This document shows, piece by piece, positions 1-8,004 of a stretch of DNA of 63,440 nucleotides. Made by a program: the position numbers and the translations under genes. How positions within the stretch are numbered: position 1 is the stretch's first letter; each line of letters starts with the position of its first letter. The stretch is from Curtobacterium sp. 9128. GTDB taxonomy: Bacteria; Actinomycetota; Actinomycetes; Actinomycetales; Microbacteriaceae. The stretch is taken from positions 1-63,440 of the forward strand of contig NZ_VEAF01000004.1 in NCBI RefSeq assembly GCF_007673775.1, written 5' to 3'. The notes under the pieces were generated by a model that saw nothing but the letters and a program-made list of their open reading frames with translations, was not told the DNA's origin and ran no database searches.

Positions 1-1
1 G

Positions 2-688
2 TCGAAGTCTGCTGCGGTCGCGGACGCGTCCAAGGACGCATCCCAGGACGCGGCTGCGGACGTGGACGTGAACGGGACGCCGAACTCGTCGGCGAGCTCG
101 AACCCGGGTGCCAACGGTTCGCCCGACTCCGCGTCGAACGCGAACCCGAACCCGAACACGAACGCCTCGGCGTCCGCGGGGGCATCGGTCGACGCGGACG
201 GGAACAACAACCCGGCTGCGAAGGCGGCGGCGAAGGCGGCCGCGAACGACGACGCCACCTCGCAGGCCTCTGCTGCGACCGACGTGACGGCGAAGGCCGC
301 TGCGAAGACCGCCGGCAACATGGTCACCACCGCTTCTGCGGACGCGACCCAGGACGTCGCGGCGAACACGAACGCGGCGGCGAGCGTCGCGGCGAAGGCT
401 GCGTCGAACGCGGACAACTCGTCCTCGACGAACGCGCAGGCATCGGCTGCGAAGAACGCCAACGCCAGTGCTGCATCGCAGGCCGCTGCGACGTCGAACG
501 CTTCGAGCAACGCCTCGGGCAACGCGTCCGGCAACGCCAGCGGGCAGAAGGGCGACCTCGCCTTCACCGGTTCCGACGTCCTCCCGGTCGTCGCACCGCT
601 CGCGGGCCTGCTGGTCCTGCTCGGAGGCGCGATGCTCTTCGTCGCGAAGCGCCGCAAGGCCTCGGAGAAGGTCTCCGACAAGGCCTGA
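2..688 (+). CDS. LAFTG-anchored Ala/Asn/Ser-rich surface protein, C-terminal part
   Basis: The reading frame is open to the left edge, so only the last 228 residues are present and the start and signal peptide lie outside the window. What is visible is a low-complexity stalk rich in Ala, Asn, Ser and Asp with repeated AAKAAA- and NASGNASG-like stretches. It is followed by GDLAFTG (LAFTG at 557-571), one hydrophobic membrane segment and a positive tail (KRRKASEKVSDKA). This is the layout of a sortase-anchored wall protein, and LAXTG is the motif associated with class E sortases of high-GC Gram-positives. The stalk probably spans the cell wall; the function of the missing N-terminal part is unknown. 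A strong hairpin follows 6 nt after the stop. Confidence 0.8.
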   Translation, partial: SKSAAVADASKDASQDAAADVDVNGTPNSSASSNPGANGSPDSASNANPNPNTNASASAGASVDADGNNNPAAKAAAKAAANDDATSQASAATDVTAKAAAKTAGNMVTTASADATQDVAANTNAAASVAAKAASNADNSSSTNAQASAAKNANASAASQAAATSNASSNASGNASGNASGQKGDLAFTGSDVLPVVAPLAGLLVLLGGAMLFVAKRRKASEKVSDKA

Positions 689-694
689 TACACC

Positions 695-727
695 CCGTGG
701 GAGCCCGGCGGAGCCGGGCTCCCACGG
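695..727 (+). terminator. Rho-independent-type terminator hairpin
   Basis: Perfect 15-bp stem (695-709 with 713-727, left arm CCGTGGGAGCCCGGC) and a 3-nt loop, starting 6 nt after the stop of the truncated LAFTG gene. There is no T-run, as is common in actinobacteria. Confidence 0.8.
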
Positions 728-735
728 CCACGGAT

Positions 736-772
736 CCCGGTGGGGACCACGCTCTCAGCGGTCCCCACCGGG
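736..772 (+). terminator. Second stable hairpin, possible tandem terminator or 5' leader structure
   Basis: Perfect 13-bp stem (736-748 with 760-772, left arm CCCGGTGGGGACC) and an 11-nt loop, 8 nt after the previous hairpin and 61 nt before the next start codon. It may be a back-up terminator, or it may lie in the leader of the large repeat protein. Confidence 0.5.
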
Positions 773-833
773 GTCTCCCGAGCCTCCCGGCTCGCGCACC
801 GACCTCACTGCACCACATTCCGAAAGTGATGAC

Positions 834-3800
834 ATGAAACACAAGGCACCCCCTGGCGCGCGGCGCAAGGGAATCCTCCTCGCGAGCGGCGCGATCGGTC
901 TGACGACCGCGCTGCTCGGGACGGTCGCGGTGTCGGCTGCCACCCAGCCGAACCAGGAATCCGGGACGGAGGCTCGACCCACCTCCTCGACGACGGCCGA
1001 CGGTACGGCGCGCGACCCCGAGCTCCTCCTCGTCGAGGACTTCGAGAACGGCATGGGGACGACGCCGAAGCTGATCACCGACTACGTGGGGACGGATGGC
1101 CGGACCTACACCGCCGACCCTTTCTGGGTCAACGCGTCGCAGTGCAACGGCATCGTCCTCAGCTACACCAGCTCGGACATGGCCGGGTGTGGTTCCGGTC
1201 CTTCGCAGCAACTCAAGGCCCTCGCCAATGCGCTCGGCCAGGTCACCGGCACGCCCGCCGAGACCAACCACATCGTCAGCGCCTACACGACGTCGATCAA
1301 CCCCGCGCGGGGGAGTGTCCAGCTCGAATCCGTGCAGCCGTACCAGGTGGACGAGAGCGGCCGCTTCATCTCCTTCGGTGTGAGTGCTGCAGCGGCGAGC
1401 TGTCAGGTCTCCTCCGCTGCGCCGCCGCTCCTCGACTTCTCGTTGATCGACGGTACGACCGAACACAAGATCGCTGACACGCCGATCAATCCCTGCACCG
1501 ACAGGGGATCGTCGTCCTACACGGTGGGGAGCATCCCCGTGAAGGCCGGCCAGTTCGTCTCGAAGGGTGGACTCCTGTTCACCGGCGACACCGTTCGATG
1601 GCGGATGCGCAACCAACAGCCGACCTCCAACGGCAACGACGGCGCCGTGGACCGAGTGTCCATCCTCGACTCGACGCCGACGATGACCCAGACGCTGACC
1701 GGGACCCCGATCGTCGGTGACACCGCTCGCATGACCTACCGCGTGGTCAACACGACGGAACACGGGCAGAAGCCCGGTTGGTCGTTCACTGCCGACCTCC
1801 CGTCCGGCCTGACGGTCGCACCGACGCCGAACCAGTCGACGACCTGCGCTTCGCCGGAGGTGGCCGCCGCAGCTGGCGCGACCTCCGTGAGCGTGGGCGG
1901 CGGCCTCGCCGAGGGTGCTGTGGACTGCACCGTCTCGGTCGACGTCACGACCACGACGCCCGGCACCTACACGGCCGACAGCGGCCTCGTGACCACGCAC
2001 ACCGGTCTCGACCTCGCCGGGACGTCCTCGGTGACGTTTGCGCCGGAGCAGAACGCACTCACCGTGACCGGTACCCCGGTCATCACCGGTGGCAACGGCG
2101 ACGCCGTGGCCGACCTCGGTGAGCAGATCGCGTTCCGTTACGACGTGAAGAACGACGGCAACGTCGCGGTCCACGACCTGAAGATCGGCGAGTCGGCCGA
2201 CTCCTGCGCTGCGACGGACATCGCGGCGGGTGCGACCGTCTCGTGCACCACCCCCACCCGTGCGGTCACCCAGGACGACGTCGACGCCGGCAGCATCGAC
2301 GACTCGGTGTCGATCTCCGCGTTCTCGCGTCTCGACGTGCCGGTCGCGGGTTCCGGTGCTGCCACGGTGAGCACCAGCGAGCAGAACGCCGGGGCGGGGC
2401 TCGTCCTCGCGCCGGTCGTGAAGACCACCGGTGACCCGGGTGTCGGCGACACCGTCACGCTGAGCGTCACGGCCTCGAACACGGGCAACGTCACGCTCCG
2501 TGACACGCGCATCGAGATCGGCGGTGCCCGCGGGATGACCGTCACGTGCCCGGTGTCGATCGCGCCCGGCGCGTCCGTCGAGTGCGACGTCGCGGGGTCG
2601 TACGAGGTGACCCAGGCCGACGTCGACCACGGTTCGGTCGAGTTCACGGCCACGGCGACGAGCACGTCGCCGAAGGGCGTCGAGGTCGAGGCGGAGGCGA
2701 GGACCACCCAGACGACCGTGGCGCAGGCACCCGAGGTGTCCGCGTCGTTCTCCGGCACGATCGCCGGGAAGGCCCCGAAGGCCGGCGACTCCGTGTCGTT
2801 CACCGGTTCCGTGGAGAACACCGGCAACGTCACCCTGCACGGGCTGACCGCGACCGTCCCGGGCTTCGACGGCCTCACCGTCGCCGTGACCGACGACGAG
2901 CTCGCACCCGGCACCTCGACCGCCGTGACGGTGTCGGACCACACGCTCACCCAGGCGGACATGGACGCCGGCACGCTGACCGTCCCGCTGCACGTCGCCG
3001 GCGTCGGTCCGAAGGACCAGCAGGTCGAGGACGACGCACGGGCAGATCTCCAGATCGAGCAGCGGACCGCGCTCACGGCGAAGTTCGGGGCGTCGCTCGA
3101 CGCCACGGCTACGCCGAAGGCCGGCGACACGGTCTCGCTCACCGGCACGCTCAAGAACAGCGGCACCGTGACCCTGTCGGACATCACCGCATCGATGCTC
3201 GGTCGATCCGAGCTCTCCGTCGACGTCCCCTCCGGTCCGCTCGCTCCCGGTTCCGAGGTCCCGGTGACGATCGCTGCGTACCCGCTCGCCCAGGACGACA
3301 TCGACGACGGTCTCGTCTCGTTCACCATGCGCGGTGAGTCGCACGGGCCGAAGAGCCAGGTCGCGAACAGCGAGGCCGGCGCGAGCCTGGACCTCGAGCA
3401 GGCCGCCGGTGCGGGCCTCGCACTGGCGCCGGTCGTGAAGACGACGACCGACCCGGGCGTCGGCGACAAGGTGTCGCTCGGCGTGACCGCATCGAACACC
3501 GGCAACGTGACCGTCCGCAACACGACGATCGTCATCGACGGTGACCGCGGCATGACCGTCACCTGCCCCGCGACCATCGCACCCGGCAAGTCCGTCAAGT
3601 GCTCCGTCGAGGGCTCCTACAAGGTGACCCAGGCCGACGTCGACCGTGGCTCGGTCACCTTCGACGCGACCGCGACGAGCACGGCGCCCAAGGGCGTCGA
3701 GGTGAAGGCATCTGCGAAGGCCACGCAGGCGACCGTCGCGCAGGTTCCGGCCGTGTCGGCGAAGTTCAGCGGCACGCTGAGCAGCAAGAAGGCGCCGAAG

Positions 3801-5285
3801 GCCGGTGACGCGGTGTCCTTCACCGGATCGATCCGGAACAGCGGCAACGTCACCCTGCACGGTGTGACCGCCGCCGTCCCCGGGTTCGACGGCCTGCGTG
3901 TGTCGGTCGCCGAGGAACGACTCGCACCCGGTGCCTCCGCCGCGGTGTCGGTGTCCGACTACACGCTGACCCAGGCGGACGTCGACGCGGGCGCGCTGAG
4001 CGTCCCGATGCACGTCGTCGCCGTCGGCCCGAAGGACCAGCAGGCCCAGGACGACGCTGAGACCGAGCTCGAGTTCGAGCAGCAGGCGACGATGAGCGCG
4101 CGCTTCGGCGCCGTGCTCGACGCGGAGGGTGCTCCGAACGCGGGCGACACCGTGACGCTCACGGGAACGCTGGCCAACACCGGCACGGTGACCCTCGCCG
4201 ACGTGCAGGTCTCCCTGCCCGGCCACGAGGACCTGGCGATCGAGGCGCCGGAGACGATCGCTCCGGGAACGACGGCGAAGCTCACCATCGCCGGGTACCC
4301 GCTGTCCCAGACGGACGTCGACTCCGGCACGGTGCGCTTCTCGCTCGCCGCTGCCGCGACGGGACCGAATGGGCAGACGACCTCGGCGGACGAGACCGCT
4401 GACGTGACGCTGCTGCAGGAACCGCAGGTGCAGTCCGTGCTCTCGGCGCACCTGGCCGAGACCGACCACGGTTCGGCTCCGCGCGTCGGCGACGAGGTCG
4501 TGCTCTCCGCGACCGTCTCGAACGCGGGCAACGTCACGCTCGAGGGCCTGGAGTCCGTCGTGTCAGACGGCGACCCCGAGCAGGTCGGCGACGGCACCCT
4601 CGCCCCGGATGCCGAGGTCGTGCCCGAGCTGGCACCGTACGTCCTCACCCAGCAGGACATCGACCGCGGGACGGTCGGGTTCGACCTGACCACCGCGGGC
4701 ACGACGCCCACGGGTGACTCGGTCTCCTCCGGTGACCACCGCGACGTCTCGCTGGAGTCCTCGGCCAGCATCGACATCAGCGGCGAGTACACCGCGTCGA
4801 ACTCGGCGGAGACGCTGCGCCCCGGCGACGTCGTCACCGGTTCCTTCCGGTTCGCCAACACCGGCAACCGGACGCTCGACCGCGCCGAGGTCGAGCAGCA
4901 GGTCGGCACGCGGATCTCGTGCGGGACCGAGGCGCTGCAGCCCGGGCAGGTGGAGTCCTGCGAGACGAGCTACACGGTCACCGAGGCCGACGTCGCATCC
5001 GGCTCGCTGACCTTCTCCGCCAAGGCGAAGGGCCAGTACACGGTCACCGAGCAGGCCGACGAGGCGACGGCAGCCCGCGCAGCCACCCCGGCTGTCGCGC
5101 AGAAGACCGTGTGGGTGTTCTCGAAGGAGATCACGAAGAAGTTCGTCGTCGAGGCGGCTCCGCAGGAGCTCGCCTTCACCGGGACGAACGTGGTCATGAT
5201 CGGCCTCCCGGTCGCGATCGTCGTGCTGCTGCTCGGCCTGGTGCTGCTGCTCGCAGCCCGGAACGCGCGGCGCCGCCGAGTGTGA
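834..5285 (+). CDS. Large secreted repeat protein with LAFTG wall anchor (DUF7507/DUF11-type repeats)
   Basis: 1483 aa. The ATG at 834 is chosen because it opens a classic signal peptide (MKHKAPPGARRKG, then a hydrophobic core to about residue 38); the frame is open further upstream but that part crosses two strong hairpins. Residues about 60-310 form a non-repetitive N-terminal domain. About nine Ig-like repeats of about 110 aa follow, each with an NTGNVTL-like strand and a VTQADVD-like ending, which match DUF7507/DUF11-type stalk repeats. Repeats 2-4 are duplicated as repeats 5-7. The C-terminus carries ELAFTG (5169-5183), a membrane helix and the tail ARNARRRRV, so it should be sorted to the wall by a class E-like sortase. 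Likely an adhesin or surface stalk; the ligand is unknown. Confidence 0.88.
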   Translation: MKHKAPPGARRKGILLASGAIGLTTALLGTVAVSAATQPNQESGTEARPTSSTTADGTARDPELLLVEDFENGMGTTPKLITDYVGTDGRTYTADPFWVNASQCNGIVLSYTSSDMAGCGSGPSQQLKALANALGQVTGTPAETNHIVSAYTTSINPARGSVQLESVQPYQVDESGRFISFGVSAAAASCQVSSAAPPLLDFSLIDGTTEHKIADTPINPCTDRGSSSYTVGSIPVKAGQFVSKGGLLFTGDTVRWRMRNQQPTSNGNDGAVDRVSILDSTPTMTQTLTGTPIVGDTARMTYRVVNTTEHGQKPGWSFTADLPSGLTVAPTPNQSTTCASPEVAAAAGATSVSVGGGLAEGAVDCTVSVDVTTTTPGTYTADSGLVTTHTGLDLAGTSSVTFAPEQNALTVTGTPVITGGNGDAVADLGEQIAFRYDVKNDGNVAVHDLKIGESADSCAATDIAAGATVSCTTPTRAVTQDDVDAGSIDDSVSISAFSRLDVPVAGSGAATVSTSEQNAGAGLVLAPVVKTTGDPGVGDTVTLSVTASNTGNVTLRDTRIEIGGARGMTVTCPVSIAPGASVECDVAGSYEVTQADVDHGSVEFTATATSTSPKGVEVEAEARTTQTTVAQAPEVSASFSGTIAGKAPKAGDSVSFTGSVENTGNVTLHGLTATVPGFDGLTVAVTDDELAPGTSTAVTVSDHTLTQADMDAGTLTVPLHVAGVGPKDQQVEDDARADLQIEQRTALTAKFGASLDATATPKAGDTVSLTGTLKNSGTVTLSDITASMLGRSELSVDVPSGPLAPGSEVPVTIAAYPLAQDDIDDGLVSFTMRGESHGPKSQVANSEAGASLDLEQAAGAGLALAPVVKTTTDPGVGDKVSLGVTASNTGNVTVRNTTIVIDGDRGMTVTCPATIAPGKSVKCSVEGSYKVTQADVDRGSVTFDATATSTAPKGVEVKASAKATQATVAQVPAVSAKFSGTLSSKKAPKAGDAVSFTGSIRNSGNVTLHGVTAAVPGFDGLRVSVAEERLAPGASAAVSVSDYTLTQADVDAGALSVPMHVVAVGPKDQQAQDDAETELEFEQQATMSARFGAVLDAEGAPNAGDTVTLTGTLANTGTVTLADVQVSLPGHEDLAIEAPETIAPGTTAKLTIAGYPLSQTDVDSGTVRFSLAAAATGPNGQTTSADETADVTLLQEPQVQSVLSAHLAETDHGSAPRVGDEVVLSATVSNAGNVTLEGLESVVSDGDPEQVGDGTLAPDAEVVPELAPYVLTQQDIDRGTVGFDLTTAGTTPTGDSVSSGDHRDVSLESSASIDISGEYTASNSAETLRPGDVVTGSFRFANTGNRTLDRAEVEQQVGTRISCGTEALQPGQVESCETSYTVTEADVASGSLTFSAKAKGQYTVTEQADEATAARAATPAVAQKTVWVFSKEITKKFVVEAAPQELAFTGTNVVMIGLPVAIVVLLLGLVLLLAARNARRRRV
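2388..3404 (+). repeat. Higher-order repeat copy 1 (three Ig-like repeats)
   Basis: Coding block of three different Ig-like repeats (A-B-C) starting at AGAGLVLAPVVKTTGDPGVG. The next block repeats the same A-B-C order 1017 nt later, in frame. Confidence 0.8.
3405..4424 (+). repeat. Higher-order repeat copy 2 (three Ig-like repeats)
   Basis: Second A-B-C block, starting at AGAGLALAPVVKTTTDPGVG. The offset from copy 1 is 1017 nt at the A and B units and 1020 nt at unit C because of one extra Lys codon near 3787. This indicates duplication of a three-repeat block rather than of single repeats. Confidence 0.8.
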
Positions 5286-5295
5286 CCTGACACGG

Positions 5296-5336
5296 ACACG
5301 ACGACCCCCGACCACTCCGGTCGGGGGTCGTCGTGT
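5296..5336 (+). terminator. Strong terminator hairpin
   Basis: Perfect 18-bp stem (5296-5313 with 5319-5336) and a 5-nt loop, 10 nt after the stop of the repeat protein. It insulates that gene from the tRNA-Ser downstream. Confidence 0.9.
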
Positions 5337-5361
5337 TCCTGCCGGCGGACGGGAGGCCCGG

Positions 5362-5367
5362 TACACT
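5362..5367 (+). promoter_or_regulatory. -10 box for tRNA-Ser(UGA)
   Basis: TACACT fits TANNNT and lies about 40 nt before the tRNA. No convincing -35 is seen. The 12 nt at 5346-5357 (CGGACGGGAGGC) match one arm of the palindromic terminator family found elsewhere in the window. Confidence 0.4.
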
Positions 5368-5407
5368 GCTCGGGACACGGTCACGTCTCGCCACGTGGCC
5401 GTGTCAT

Positions 5408-5492
5408 GGAGGGTTGTCCGAGTGGCCGATGGAGCCTGTCTTGAAAACAGGTGGGCAGCGATGTCTCGTGGGTTCGAATCCCACACCCTCCG
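5408..5492 (+). tRNA. tRNA-Ser(UGA)
   Basis: 85 nt with a 7-bp acceptor stem (GGAGGGT with ACCCTCC), a long variable arm typical of class II tRNAs, a T arm around GGTTCGAATCC, and an anticodon loop with TGA at 5442-5444. The 3' CCA is encoded at 5493-5495. Confidence 0.96.
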
Positions 5493-5509
5493 CCATCATC
5501 AAGGTCCTT

Positions 5510-5531
5510 GATCCGCATGATCATGCGGATC
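5510..5531 (+). repeat. Perfect 22-nt palindrome after tRNA-Ser
   Basis: Two 11-nt arms, GATCCGCATGA and TCATGCGGATC, 17 nt after the tRNA CCA. It could act as a tRNA terminator or be a protein-binding site. There is no T-run. Confidence 0.55.
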
Positions 5532-5889
5532 GCGCTGGGCATCGTCTTCGTTCCCGGCTGCTCCTGCCCGCGATGTGACCTCGATCGTCTGCCCAAGATC
5601 GTGATGAAGGCGGCTCTCGATGAACGTGTGGCTCGACCTTAGGTAGCGGCCCGCGGGCGATGACCGGGGCTGGCTCTGCAGCGTCGTAGGCGACTCATCG
5701 GAGTTTCCTCGGGTGGACTCGGCGCCAGCCGAGCCTCTCCCTCGTCACGTCGTCGCCTGGCCAAATGGTGTGGCAGCGGAATCCTTTCGCACAGGCAATC
5801 TCGGAGCGTGCCCCGCTTGGGGGCGTCGAACTGCGGCGGCTCAGCCTGTACGTTCCCCGAGGTGGGGATCGCTCACCAGTGACCCGATC
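5532..5889 (+). other. Gene-poor intergenic stretch of lower GC
   Basis: No frame here has a credible start, coding pattern or recognisable domain. GC is visibly lower than in the flanking genes. It sits directly downstream of a tRNA gene, a common integration target, but no repeat of the tRNA 3' end or integrase remnant is seen. Confidence 0.5.
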
Positions 5890-5900
5890 AGGAGACCTCG

Positions 5901-6161
5901 ATGACCAGCACCGCCGCCGCCTCACAGCAGACGTATGCCAATGCCCGACCGCAGAAGCACATCGGCACTGCCTACAAGTGGGCCTTCTTCTTCGGCGTCG
6001 TCGGCGCTCACCGCTACTACATGGGGAAGATCGGCACAGGCATCCTCTACACCTTCACTGGCGGCCTCTTCGGCATCGGCGTGCTCGTTGACATCTTCAC
6101 CCTCGACGGCCAGGTCATCGACGTCAACGAGAAGAACTCCGTCGCGCCGACGCTGCGGTAG
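5901..6161 (+). CDS. TM2 domain membrane protein
   Basis: 86 aa. The start is fixed by AGGAG at 5890-5894, 6 nt before the ATG. Residues about 20-80 hold two membrane helices joined by the TM2 signature GVVGAHRYYMGKIGTG. The family is widespread, short and without an agreed biochemical role. The gene stands alone, with gene-poor DNA on both sides and no operon partner. Its base composition is lower in GC (about 60% in the line checked) than that of most genes in the window, in keeping with the surrounding atypical segment. Confidence 0.85.
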   Translation: MTSTAAASQQTYANARPQKHIGTAYKWAFFFGVVGAHRYYMGKIGTGILYTFTGGLFGIGVLVDIFTLDGQVIDVNEKNSVAPTLR

Positions 6162-6540
6162 CACTCGCGTCGGATCCGCCGGGGAGGAGCGAGGCGAGCC
6201 ATGTCTGAGCCTCCTCTCAGGTGGTCCGCGCATTCGGGCGACTCGGCGTCGGGTACACAGTGGTCATGTAGTCGTCGCGGACGAGATCCCGAACTGACTC
6301 CGCCGAGACCCGTACCGCGACCGCGAACTCCGCGATCGAGCACTGACACGCGAACCGCGCGCAGCGCGGCGCCCAGCCTCCTCGCTACCAGGCTGTCTCA
6401 GTCGCCCACGTCGAAGCCGTGCAGCGTGGTCCGATCTCGTCGTCTGCGCCAGTGGAGCTGTACTTCCAGGGATCTGAGACGTCTGCCGCGCAACTGCCGG
6501 GCAGGGTGGTCTCGAGAGGCACACACTCCTCACCGATTCG
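6162..6540 (+). other. Intergenic region with a possible decayed ORF
   Basis: No intact gene is seen. On the minus strand, 6217-6384 is an uninterrupted frame without a start codon whose last part reads like a real helix-rich protein end (SIAEFAVAVRVSAESVRDLV, then RDDYMTTVYPTPSRPNARTT and stop). It is bounded upstream by an in-frame TAG, so it may be the remnant of a gene. The rest shows nothing recognisable. Confidence 0.35.
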
Positions 6541-7101
6541 TCACTCGCTCGTGCACCCCTGCAAAGGCCCTCCGTCCTGGAGGTCGGATGCACCACGGTG
6601 TTCGGCTTCCGGAGCCGTTCCCCGTCTGCGCGAGTCGATCTCGGTGGAACCATCGACGTCGTTCGGCGTAGCCGTCACCGCGTGCGTCCTGCTCGTTCCC
6701 CAAGGGGCGTCCTGCCACAGCCACACCGATCGGGGCGAGACGAACGACTCTCTGATGATCGTGACGATGCCAGCGGCGATGCCGCAGTACGCAAGGACGA
6801 AGGTCACCGCCGTCTCGTCGGTGAGCGCGAGCACTGCTACTCCATACGGGAGGAACGCTGCGACGATCGCCCACAGCTGCCATCCCGTGCGTTCGTACCG
6901 CCGCAGCCCGATCGGGAACACCGGGACCGCGGCTGCAGTCAGCGCAACGACTCCGACCAGGTACCCCTGAGGGCCGAACCGGAGTGCAAGGCTGAGTATC
7001 CACGCATTGAAGTACCAGAGCGACAAAGCTGCAGAACTCAGGAGCGCAATGCGAACGATCACGTTCCCGCGACTGAGTCGCTTCGGAGAAGCGGTGAGCA
7101 T
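6541..7101 (-). CDS. Predicted four-helix integral membrane protein, function unknown
   Basis: 186 aa, not recognised as a family. The ATG at 7101 is preferred over longer frames because TACAAT, a near-consensus -10, sits 6 nt upstream and suggests a leaderless mRNA. About four hydrophobic segments lie in residues 15-130 (for example VRIALLSSAALSLWYFNAW and VAVLALTDETAVTFVLAYCG). A charged, Ser/Arg-rich tail of about 50 residues follows. GC (58-62% in sampled lines) is below that of most genes here. It diverges from the NAD(P)-binding protein gene. It could be a recently acquired or orphan gene; no role can be assigned. Confidence 0.6.
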   Translation of the reverse strand: MLTASPKRLSRGNVIVRIALLSSAALSLWYFNAWILSLALRFGPQGYLVGVVALTAAAVPVFPIGLRRYERTGWQLWAIVAAFLPYGVAVLALTDETAVTFVLAYCGIAAGIVTIIRESFVSPRSVWLWQDAPWGTSRTHAVTATPNDVDGSTEIDSRRRGTAPEAEHRGASDLQDGGPLQGCTSE

Positions 7102-7107
7102 TCGTCG

Positions 7108-7113
7108 ATTGTA
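7108..7113 (-). promoter_or_regulatory. -10 box TACAAT, leaderless start of the membrane protein gene
   Basis: TACAAT read on the minus strand ends 6 nt before the ATG at 7101, so transcription should begin at or next to the start codon. Confidence 0.55.
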
Positions 7114-7233
7114 TGGCCTTCTCGACGACCCTCGATGCCGTGTTCCCTGCGCCGGGCCCATCGCCGAGAGATGAGCTCCCTCGCCTCCGGGGGTCCTCGC
7201 TTCTGCCGCGACGGAGCACGGAGGCGCCCCGCG

Positions 7234-7239
7234 TACCGT
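7234..7239 (+). promoter_or_regulatory. -10 box TACCGT, leaderless start
   Basis: TACCGT followed by 7 nt and the ATG at 7247. There is no ribosome-binding site between them. Confidence 0.5.
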
Positions 7240-7246
7240 CGACGGC

Positions 7247-7897
7247 ATGAGCGACATCATCATCTTCGGCGGCCACGGCAAGGTCGCACTCCTCGCGACC
7301 CGCATCCTCAGCGAGCGCGGTCACCACGTCACGTCCGTCATCCGGAACGCCGACCAGTCCGACGAGATCCGCGCCCACGGCGGCGATCCGGAGGTGGCCG
7401 ACATCCAGACGCAGTCGCTGTCGGACCTCGAGGAGCTCGTCCGCGGCAAGGACGCGGTCGTGTGGTCCGCCGGCGCCGGCGGGGGATCGGCCGACCGGAC
7501 CTGGGCGATCGACCGGGACGCCGCCGTGCTGACGGTGCAGGCGGCTGCGCGCGCAGGTGTGCAGCGCTACGTGATGGTCTCGTGGGCCGGGTCGGTCCTC
7601 GACCACGGGGTGCCGCAGGACGACGACTTCTTCGCCTACGCCCAGTCGAAGATGATCGCGGACGCGGTGCTCCGGGACTCCGGGCTCGCGTGGACCATCG
7701 TGGCACCGAGCACCCTGACCGACGACGAGCCCACCGGCAGCATCGACTGGGACGGCGAGGCGACGAAGGTCTCGCGTGCCGACGTGGCACACGTCGTCGC
7801 GGACGTGCTCGAGTCCGACGGCACCGCCGGCAGCACCTTCCGCTTCAACGGCGGATCGACCCCGATCGCCGAGTTCCTCCGCGCCGACCAGGCCTGA
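7247..7897 (+). CDS. NAD(P)-binding atypical SDR-family protein
   Basis: 216 aa. Starts with MSDIIIFGGHGKVA, a Rossmann nucleotide-binding loop (Gly-rich G8-G9-H10-G11). Later come RYVMVSWAGS (core strand) and YAQSKMIADAVLRDSGLAWT, in which YxxSK resembles the SDR Tyr-Lys pair. Length and layout fit the NmrA/YhfK/YwnB-type proteins, which act as reductases, epimerase-like enzymes or redox sensors. The substrate is unknown. It is transcribed alone, probably as a leaderless mRNA. The following TetR gene has its own -10 box, so co-regulation is possible but not shown. Confidence 0.82.
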   Translation: MSDIIIFGGHGKVALLATRILSERGHHVTSVIRNADQSDEIRAHGGDPEVADIQTQSLSDLEELVRGKDAVVWSAGAGGGSADRTWAIDRDAAVLTVQAAARAGVQRYVMVSWAGSVLDHGVPQDDDFFAYAQSKMIADAVLRDSGLAWTIVAPSTLTDDEPTGSIDWDGEATKVSRADVAHVVADVLESDGTAGSTFRFNGGSTPIAEFLRADQA

Positions 7898-7992
7898 GTC
7901 GCCGCGCCGCCCGGCGCCGCCGGGCTGCCGCGCCGCCGGGCTGCCGGTCCGGTGGCGCCGCAGCCGGCACCGGCCCCGGCGCCGCCGGCCAG

Positions 7993-7998
7993 TACGGT
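7993..7998 (+). promoter_or_regulatory. -10 box TACGGT, leaderless start of TetR gene
   Basis: TACGGT, 6 nt, then GTG at 8005. This spacing decides the start among several nearby GTG triplets, since only 8005 is in frame. Confidence 0.5.
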
Positions 7999-8004
7999 GG
8001 TGCC

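Noticed and set aside
564..4469. A 1301-codon open frame on the minus strand opposite the repeat protein
   Set aside because: Arg/Gly/His-rich translation with no domain or start signal; it mirrors the G/C codon bias and repeats of the real plus-strand gene.
5713..6091. Plus-strand frames between tRNA-Ser and the TM2 gene
   Set aside because: No RBS or domain; one runs through the TM2 gene in another frame.
6598..8004. Long upstream extension of the TetR frame at 8005
   Set aside because: Translation is Arg-rich low-complexity and antisense or out of frame to two better genes; the -10/GTG spacing marks 8005 as start.
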